Positions 56,991 to 64,000 of a DNA stretch of 64,000 nt are shown here, piece by piece. The position numbers were made by a program, and so were the translations under genes. The first letter of the stretch is position 1, and the number at the start of each line of letters is the position of its first letter. Source of the DNA: Tethya wilhelma (taxonomy: Eukaryota; Porifera; Demospongiae; Tethyida; Tethyidae); the NCBI GenBank assembly GCA_964030475.1, contig CAXIPT010000007.1, positions 3,910,380 to 3,974,379 on the forward strand, written 5' to 3'. Below the pieces are notes generated by a model. The model saw only the letters and a list, made by a program, of their open reading frames with translations. It was not told where the DNA came from and did not search any database.

Positions 56991-58948
56991 ATGACTGACA
57001 AGCACACTGTGGAGGTTAGCTCTGGATTAGCCACAAGCTATGGATCACCACTTCTAAAGAATGAGATCAGTGACTCTCAATATGAAGGTGAATTAACAGA
57101 AAAGTACAATGGACTAATAGTCAACTAGAAACACATGACATTGTTGATATACAGAGTTACACGAAAAAACATTAACTGCTGTAGAGGAGCCACCGCCATG
57201 AGGCCAAAAATTCAGGTAGAAATGAAAATCTATACAAAGTGAATTGTTAAAACTTGTGCCTGTTCACTTGATTCAACAGACCACAGCCCCAACATTGGCC
57301 AAAGCCCAGTGGTAGGTGTATGTTCAAAGGGACAAGGCTCTTACATAAAACTATCAACCCAAGACAATGGAAAACAGGTACTAGCTGTAAGTAGTGTGTG
57401 TGGATCAGGCAATTTTGATGGAGTAAAAATTTGTAAACAAAAAAGCGACAGCTGAACTTTAGCAAATTACTTTTCAAGGTTCAAGAAGTGTCTATATAAC
57501 TTTTTGTGGGTATGTACTTGCAGACTAAGCAAATAGTATATGTACCGTATAGCAGGAAAATTTGGCGGAGCGAGCCGATCACATGCACAATATGTGTACG
57601 TATGTATATATACTTATACACGCCCACACTAAATATTGGCGGATTTTAATTTGGCGCTACTAAGTCTCATCCGCCAATCTGCCAAATTTTTTGGCTATAC
57701 AATATGCTAAGCCCTCCTTTTAATGTACTTAATGTATAGGAATGCAATTAACCTAACCACAAGGCGTAACCACCGAACATGTGTATTAGAAATGCTTACG
57801 TAAAGCTCGTTATGTTAACATTCACGTGCAATATGTCTGACATCACAACTCTGGCTATGCTGGTCTTCTAAGAGATTTGCTATACCTAGACCATGAATAT
57901 AGCCCTACCAGCAAGGTCTTGTCCAATGGATATTGACAAGCAGGAAACGTGACCAGGAAATGAACTCTCAAGGACGATTGGCATCAAGTTGTCCAAGAAG
58001 CCGAAGTTGACAAAGAAAGTAGCTGGACCAGGAGGTGGCCACTTTCAAGACCCAATGTGACCAAAGAGAAGAAAGCAATAGAGCGCCCATAGTTTCTATG
58101 ATAGTATGAAGGCATAAACTGGTAAACTAAAACCGAGGGCATAAACCATACACTGAAAACTGCAAAAAAAAAAAATTTACTCCACAAAATTTCTAACTAT
58201 GTACATGTGTATGTGGTGTGTATGATAGTAAGCAATTTAACTTTTGATCTATATTAATTGATAAAACACAGGCTAGTAAAAGAAAGATCGGAGGAGAATA
58301 TTTAACCATAGGCTTAATCTTACTAACCTGGATCTTATGTACTTTTCAGTTTCCTGCTCTTATATGTGTCATCCCCGGACTCATGCTAAGTCACCAGGTA
58401 CGTACAGTCTTTATTCTATAATACTACCATACTCAAGCAAAAAATGATTTCATTCTGCTTGTGTTAAAACATGTAGATTATGAAATACCGTAAATCGCGA
58501 AATTTTCGTGTTAAAAAACTTTCGTGCGTTAAAATTCTGTGTTGAATAATTTTCGTAGCATCGCCGTGTTACGCAGCCCCACCCACTATTTTGCAATTTT
58601 TCGTGTGTTTAATTTTCGTAGTCTGCAGCGACTACAAAAATTTAGCAACTACGAAATTTTCACGATTTATGGTAATAGTTAAAATTATTTATACACTGCA
58701 CACTAGCTGTACCTGATGTGATACAACAAAAATTTAGTTAAAGTTAGGTTAGGTTTTAACTCATCTATTCCTATATGCAGGCCAGTAAATACAAAAAAGC
58801 AGGTGACTTTACCAAGGCAAAGAAATACGATGAGTATTCACTATATGCCTTCATACCAGCCATTGTATGCAGCGTGATAATGACAATTTTAGTACTAGTG
58901 GCAATATTTGCCGGAATTTTTGCTGGAGTGAAAGGTTTTGAATACTGA
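56991..58948 (+). CDS. CD225/dispanin-like two-TM protein (unit 11)
   Basis: Exons 56991-57087, 57280-57377, 58272-58397 and 58781-58948 have phases 1-0-0 and give 162 residues. Exon 1 (MTDKHTVEVSSGLATSYGSP) must end at 57087, because reading on meets TAG; the 43-codon extension of units 7 and 9 is decayed here. Exon 2: HSPNIGQSPVVGVCSKGQGS. TM1 exon: KIGGEYLTIGLILLTW, LICVIPGLMLSHQ. Last exon: ASKYKKAGDFTKAKKYDEYS plus TM2. GGEY replaces the otherwise constant GGKY. Intron 2 is long, holding the MITE 57543-57704 and an unrecognised insert at 57780-58140. Intron 3 holds the MITE 58496-58674. Confidence 0.7.
57543..57704. mobile_element. TACCGTATAGC MITE in unit 11 intron 2
   Basis: TACCGTATAGCAGGAAAATTTGGCGG at the left and CCGCCAATCTGCCAAATTTTTTGGCTATACAATA at the right. 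162 bp. The interior core (GGCGGA, GCGAGCCGATC) differs from the GACGGTCAAA and GCGGGGAAAA subfamilies. Confidence 0.7.
58496..58674. mobile_element. TACCGTAAATCGCGAAATTTT MITE in unit 11 intron 3
   Basis: TACCGTAAATCGCGAAATTTTCGTG and ACGAAATTTTCACGATTTATGGTA are inverted ends. 179 bp. A sister subfamily of the TACCGTATAGC elements. Confidence 0.7.
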
Positions 58949-59887
58949 AGTCCAGGCCATGCAGTCACACTGAAATGATACACCGATATCCACGCAAGAA
59001 CTGAGAGAAGTATCTTTGTACAAAAATACTATTATCACACAACTACATTGTACAAATTGTTACACATCAACCATTACCATAATATTGTTGAGGTATCTTT
59101 GTGGAATCTATCACATGTATTCTGGTAACAATTTTGTACATAAACAAATACACATACAAATTTTCATCTACAGAAAACACAGTACTGTACACTATAATCA
59201 AATCACACAATCATAGCACTAGTACTCTTTTTGCTTTCTGAGATACTATAATACATGACCTTATAGTACTGTAAATGTAGAACGATTCACTCTTGTTTGT
59301 AATTCACAGTTTGAGGCAACTTTGCAAGTAAAAATGCTAAAAATAAATTGAACAATAATATTATTAGGAAAATTTGGCGAACCTGCCTCAGTTTCGTTCC
59401 AAGAGTAAAAACAATTATAATCACTATCAATGTTCAATGTTCGATCCAGGGAGACAAATTTTCCATTACATGCACATTTCAAGAAAAATAAATGTACCAA
59501 AGGTTGCAACTGATACCAGAAACACTCACCACACCTCTAGGTTGTTCTTTTAAGATTCACTTTACCTTATCAAAGACATGTGTAGATAAAAGAATCTAAT
59601 TACACAATCACTTGCTTGATCGTGGCACTCAGAAGCTGCTTTCCGACACAACACATGTACTTTGAACTAGGTTGACAATAGGATGCTTTGGGCATGAATG
59701 TCACCTCTTTTACACTATAGTGTATAGTACTTGGCCATGCTAGCACCATATCAGAAAATTGTGCAAATTTCAGATTGTAACCAACAGCAGCAGCTCTGAG
59801 GGTATATACAGTACCATGTATATGAGCAGCATTGCTGGTAGCTTTTCACAGTACCACACCATACAGTGTATGTCTAGACTGACTCAC
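58949..59887. other. Unit 11 3' flank and junction to PRPF8 copy C
   Basis: 59700-59887 runs from the unit 11 side into PRPF8 intron 4. 59789-59840 (AGCAGCTCTGAGGGTATATACAG..AGCAGCATTGCTGGTAGC) is the dispanin intergenic module as at 40083-40160. No PRPF8 exon 5 and no other gene. Confidence 0.5.
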
Positions 59888-60925
59888 TTAGTCCCCACGA
59901 GGGGCTTGTGATCGTAGAACCACTCGTAGACGAAGGAATCTTCTTCTTCGTCCAGGTCCATCTGTATGGCTTCAAGGGGCTCCACGTCGAGGACGTTATC
60001 GGCGTAATCAAGAGGGGGCTCCTCGTCGTCAAAGGGAGGGAATCGCATCCTCTTGAAGTGACGTCTGTCCCTCTTCTCTCGTCTCATCATGATCCACATG
60101 GTGCTGGAGGGGGGATATCATAGTGTCTTTCACGCACACATCATGATGTGTGTGTAACCCTAGTACAGTTTGGTTGCTATCAAACAGACTAGTGAGAGAA
60201 TGTACACATCTTTGTATAAATGTTGGTTCTAATACATACTGTTGCACGAGGGAATCAAATATTGTACAGTTTCTAACTCCAGAACAGTATTCCAGATTAA
60301 TGGCTATAGGCTACCCAAGTACCAATTCTAGCCTCGAAAACTAAGGATGGTGCTACACAGTAAATACAAAAAGTGCTATGTACATGTACTGTACATGTAA
60401 CAAGTTCAAAAATCACAGTAGAACGTCACTGTATTTGACTACTCAGTAAACTCACTGCCAACTGGTGGTATAGGGAAAAAATTACATGGACTATACATCT
60501 ACTTATGACAAGTGGTATGAAGATCAAGGCTGACCCTCACTGAGTGTGCAGTGACTCACCCCCACTGTGCAATGTAGATGGGCTCCACCACCCAGGGTAT
60601 CTCATTGACAAAGGAGATGGCTCCCGTGATGTGATACAGGACAGACACATCTCTGATCTGCTCCCAAGGCATGGGCATGTTCTCCAGCAACTTCAACACA
60701 GCATGAGGCATGTACTTCAGAGCACTAAAATAGAACAAAATATAAAATTGACATCGCTGTGTAGGCTAGACACTATAAGAGCTTGCTGGCGTAAAATGTA
60801 CACATGCATAACTACATAATTATAACAAGTTTTGTAAAAAAAAAAATTAGCAGAGTAAGAATGAGAAAAAAAGGCATGTCCCATACATATGATAATACAA
60901 CATTACAGTATGTTCATGAACACAT

Positions 60926-61599
60926 ATGAGGAGGACTATTCACGAAAACGACATTGATAAGGAAGAGTATGAAGAATTAGTTCGTGAACTAGAAACTGAA
61001 TGGCGCAAGGGAAAAAGAGTGCGTAGCATGGCAACCATAAAAAATTTGTGTGACCAAACATCAAAGGGACGAAGAAGCTGGATTACGGCTGATAAACCTC
61101 TCCTGTCTGAAGTACTGAAGAAGTTTCCATGTATGGCTTCTTACAGAGTGGTAGGTTGTTATATAGTCATGTATCACATTGTCAAATAGGATTTCAATCA
61201 TGTATTTGCTTGGTCTTTTACATTTTCACTTACATATGTAGGTCCGTAGAGATTTTATTCAACTGATTGAAACAGAAAATCCAGTTCAAGACTTCAAAGA
61301 AGAGTGGCCATATTGGAGAGACCAAGTCATCAAGCTAGCCGGCATCGAGTCAGACTCCAGACCAATGATTAAGAAGCTGCTGAAAGAGTTTGAAGCTGCT
61401 GTTGAAGCAAACAATGAAGGTTTGTCAATTATTTATGTTCTCTCGTAATAATTTTATTATGATGATATGTTGTTTCAGATTCTGCAGCTTTCTATGTCAT
61501 TGAGTTGGTTCTGAAGCTCATATATCCTAGAGGTCCTGCATCAAAGGATGCCATTTTTGTGAAGAAGTTTACAGTAAGTACTTACGTAACCTTTGTAAA

Positions 61600-61634
<35 letters not shown>

Positions 61635-62122
61635 GTTAGGCAAGGAAATTTTTCCCACTATTCAATAAGCCCTGGTAAAAATATTTCACTAGCATCCTCA
61701 TTGATAGGATCTTGTAATAACATGAATGTTGTTTTACCTATGTTTTCTCATGAAGTATGTGTATAAGCTTTGTAGTAAAAGTATACAACTTCTTTTTTTT
61801 TCTCCAGACATGTGATTGTAACCTCACAGAAGAAGTGAAAAGAATTCGCCACTCTCCCCCATATGTTGTCACAACTGGTGAGATTGGAGATGACAATGCA
61901 CAATACTATGTTTGTTGCGAGCAGTCTGTGGTGATGGAATCAAAATCATTTTTGGATGTAATCATCGATATGATGAGTTGTTATTTTGTGTTTGACATGA
62001 GTTATCCTCACTCCCTTCAAGCTGTTTTTTTGTTTTTACAGCATTTTGTTTTCAAAATTAATGATGATGTGCCTAACCCACCAGCTTTGTCTAAGTTTAT
62101 TAAAAACCTCAAAGCTTTGTGA
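60926..62122 (+). CDS. Unrecognised 4-exon gene nested in the PRPF8 intron
   Basis: Exons 60926-61150, 61242-61419, 61479-61573 and 61808-62122 have phases 0-1-0 and give 270 residues. Sequence includes YEELVRELETEWRKGKRVRS, LSEVLKKFPCMASYRVV, IETENPVQDFKEEWPYWRDQ, LKLIYPRGPASKDAIFVKKF, VVTTGEIGDDNAQYYVCCEQ and a C-terminus FDMSYPHSLQAVFLFLQHF. The last part resembles the LFGLIYxLNLxYPKxLKYTFEFIQ ending seen in many uncharacterised fish and invertebrate proteins, some linked to mobile elements; this is recall, not a search. It is mostly helical and soluble, with no signal or membrane segment. Splice sites are canonical. A (GT)n tract lies in intron 3 (61600-61632). Function is unknown. It may be active, as no lesion is seen. 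Confidence 0.62.
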
Positions 62123-62625
62123 ATTTTGTCCAGCCTGTACAAATTATATTTCTTTATTTTCAACAAACAGTTTTAGTCTTTTTGTAACACTGTTCACTAT
62201 CCTTCACCACTAAGTCTTTACTTCCACTTGAATTTAATGTACATTATTTTTGGTCTTATAGTAACACTGTTCATTGTAGTATTTTTTAATTTTTTTTTTT
62301 CCTTCATCACTAAGTCTTTGTGCAACTGACGTAAATAATAATTATTATTGTACATCAATGTTAGAAAGAGTAAGAAAGTTGATTGAATTATAACCCAAAC
62401 CAAGCTTGCAAGCTAGCTATGCATATATGCATGCATTGTAACCTCAAGTTGCTCATTACACACCTCTGTAGGTGGCATTGAACACTTTTAATAGGTGTAA
62501 CATGCACCCTTTAAAGTGTGCCAACAAACCTGGAGGGTGTTGTATTACACCCCAAGGGGAGCCCCACAATAATGACAGGTATAGCACCCTAAAAGGTGTT
62601 TACCATACACCTCATTTTTAACAGT
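62123..62625. other. 3' flank of the nested gene
   Basis: AT-rich with a repeated TTCATCACTAAGTCTTT phrase (62204, 62303). 62480-62610 has short GGTGT-rich inverted phrases (ATAGGTGTAACATGCACC, TACACCTCATTTT). No gene is seen. Confidence 0.4.
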
Positions 62626-62764
62626 GTGTACCTTGTGGTAAGGAATGCTTCAACTAGTGTACAATTATACTAACATGTGAATTAACAGTAGACTTAGAAA
62701 TAATACAAAGTGTGGTACTGTATGTGTAGTCAAAAGAGTAAGGTAGCAAGTTGCAGTAAACATC

Positions 62765-62861
62765 ATGACTGACAAGCACACAGTGGAGGTTAGCTCTGGA
62801 CTAGCCACAAGCTATGGATCACCACTTCTACGGAATGAGATCAGTGACTCTCAATATGAAG
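62765..62861 (+). pseudogene. Lone dispanin first exon with promoter
   Basis: A 97-nt copy of the unit 11 first exon (MTDKHTVEVSSGLATSYGSP, phase-1 end at TATGAAG before GTGAAT), with 62626-62764 nearly identical to the unit 11 upstream DNA at 56850-56990. No second, TM1 or TM2 exon follows before the PRPF8 intron sequence resumes at about 63580. It was carried in with the 2.6-kb insertion. A transcript from it would have no in-family partner exon within the window. Confidence 0.7.
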
Positions 62862-62929
62862 GTGAATTAACAGAAAACTACAATGGACTAATAGTCAACT
62901 GGCTGTGTTTCCATAATTGTAGTGATAGC

Positions 62930-63580
62930 AAAATGATCTGTTTTGGGATATACATAAATTAAAGGCATTCAAGGAAATGTCATGCATAGAAACGCAATCT
63001 TGTACCTGAAAAGTCATTGCTCATGTAAATTAAGATAGCCAATGAATTACTATAACCATCATAACAATGTCATTTCATAGAATTCTGGGAAGAGGACGAA
63101 TAATTATGTTTTTGCTTGTTTTCCTATGTATCTATAGGGGAACAAATTGGTCATAATTATCGTAACCAGTTAATAGTAGAAGTTTAAATTGTACGATATG
63201 GTTTGCTGGTGTACGTATTACGATAAACTATTCCTGTACAATGTCATGTCACACATTAGGGGGAGAGCCAAATACTAAGATGATTCCAGTAACTACATAA
63301 GCTATCTTTACATGAGAAGAGTGTTTTGTTAGTTTTTCTATTTAGAGAGGAACAAATTGTTCATAATTGTTTAAACTGTATGACATGGTTTTGCTAGGAC
63401 TGATGTACCCATATTATATTATGAAGTGATAAACCATGAGCTGTTTCTGTACATGTCAAACATTGGAGGAGAGCCTAGGCGGAATGATAATTACTACAAG
63501 TAGTAAAAAATACAATGCTGCAAACAACTAGCCCTTCTCCAGGGGCATGCTGGCTTGGCTTCAATACTTCAAAGAATTAT
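62930..63580. other. No gene recognised, PRPF8 intron insert
   Basis: Contains two imperfect repeats of GGGGAACAAATTGGTCATAATT (63138, 63350), each followed by a variant of TATGGTTTGCTGG and a GGGGAGAGCC/GGAGGAGAGCC phrase (63260, 63465), a local direct duplication of about 210 bp. Confidence 0.4.
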
Positions 63581-64000
63581 GCAAGTCATTCTAAGTTTAG
63601 CTATATGATACAAGGGGTAGTGACTCCTATATGCACTATACAACTGCAGGTCAAAATGAGGATCAATGGTCAAAGTGAGACTTCAGTGCTGGTCAGCAGT
63701 TAAAAAACAGAATTTCAGAATTGTCATTTAGAAACGTTATTCCTACTCAAAGTGCTAAATTCCACAGCTAAAGTCAACAGTCAGGCTCAAATTTTAGCAC
63801 TGAGAAAGGGTCAAAAAATAATAAAACTTTGGTAGAGTCAAATTTTATCTGCATCCATAGATGCAAGTAGAGGGAGTCACCACCCTTGGTGATGCATAGA
63901 AGAGAGAAGGGGAAAAAATGGTAAAATCTCACCCCAGATAGACTCTCTTGTCATTACGGAACTTCCTGTGTGTCATGTCACCATGGTCCCTGATAATCTT

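Larger units (their letters stand above)
59888..64000 (-). pseudogene. prpf8: PRPF8 (Prp8) 5' fragment, copy C, runs off the window
   Basis: Minus-strand exons 60103-59888 (exon 4), 60724-60560 (exon 3) and 63933 to beyond 64000 (exon 2, [12 protein letters not shown] not yet reached). Exon 4 encodes [20 protein letters not shown] through [20 protein letters not shown] and ends at GTGAGT, as in copy A. Intron 2 is 3.2 kb where copies A and B have about 0.53 kb: 60727-60925 and 63580-63930 are the shared intron ends, and about 2.6 kb has been inserted between, with a + strand gene and a dispanin first exon. Exon 5 is not seen. Could be the true locus with a long intron 4, or a third partial duplicate. 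Confidence 0.82.

Noticed and set aside
61599..61633. CRISPR or other array
   Set aside because: Simple GT microsatellite in an intron. No spaced repeat array exists in the window.

Overview
Eukaryotic, AT-rich, intron-bearing metazoan DNA, most likely from a sponge or another early-branching marine animal. This rests on small genes with short GT-AG introns, an animal-type Prp8 sequence, CD225/dispanin genes, aerolysin-type secreted proteins and a high load of non-autonomous hairpin transposons. Species assignment is inference and is not secure. I see no rRNA, tRNA or CRISPR. Five single Ns (16556, 26442, 26598, 30363, 34035) look like assembly joins, and two of them fall exactly where a recognisable gene breaks off.

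The main theme is a dispersed tandem family of small two-helix membrane proteins that I assign to the CD225/dispanin (IFITM-like) superfamily. About thirteen + strand units are visible: 55-768, 2556-3125, 4223-4410 (relic), 5006-6449, 7264-8323 (frameshifted), 10992-11922 (5' defective), 37925-39111 (relic split by a transposon), 48025-49411, 50319-51645, 52471-53861, 54915-56082, 56991-58948, and a lone first exon at 62765-62861. The layout is one or two variable N-terminal exons, then a GGKYF plus TM1 exon, a phase-0 intron, and an ARDYKxAGDLxxAKxYDxYS plus TM2 exon. That intron lies just before the cytosolic loop, which I recall as the vertebrate IFITM exon boundary. A shared upstream block (core CATTAGTGCAGTGATG) precedes several copies by about 240-370 bp, and most copies carry a TACCGTATAGC-type hairpin MITE in an intron.

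A second theme is three copies of the 5' end of PRPF8 (spliceosomal Prp8) on the minus strand: 26959-28755, 34036-35862 and 59888 to beyond 64000. Each has the same exons with intact splice sites, and none has a visible fifth exon. Copies A and C run directly into dispanin-type intergenic sequence beyond exon 4. The third copy carries inside intron 2 a 4-exon unknown gene (60926-62122) and the lone dispanin exon.

A third theme is a tandem pair of secreted aerolysin-type pore-forming-family genes (43745-44752, and a frameshifted copy at 46040-47052) with matching TATA boxes and a DDE-transposase relic between them.

The 12-43 kb interval is mainly mobile DNA: a non-LTR retrotransposon present as a 5' half (16557-18840) and a 3' half (29240-31384), hAT-like MITEs with 8-bp target duplications, several TIR elements, Helitron-like coding scraps, a transposase relic and segmental duplications (19726-21023 with 36091-37396; 26070-26441 with 37620-37992). 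Within this, the dispanin and pore-former families form a plausible innate-defence or membrane-effector neighbourhood, but shared function is inference.
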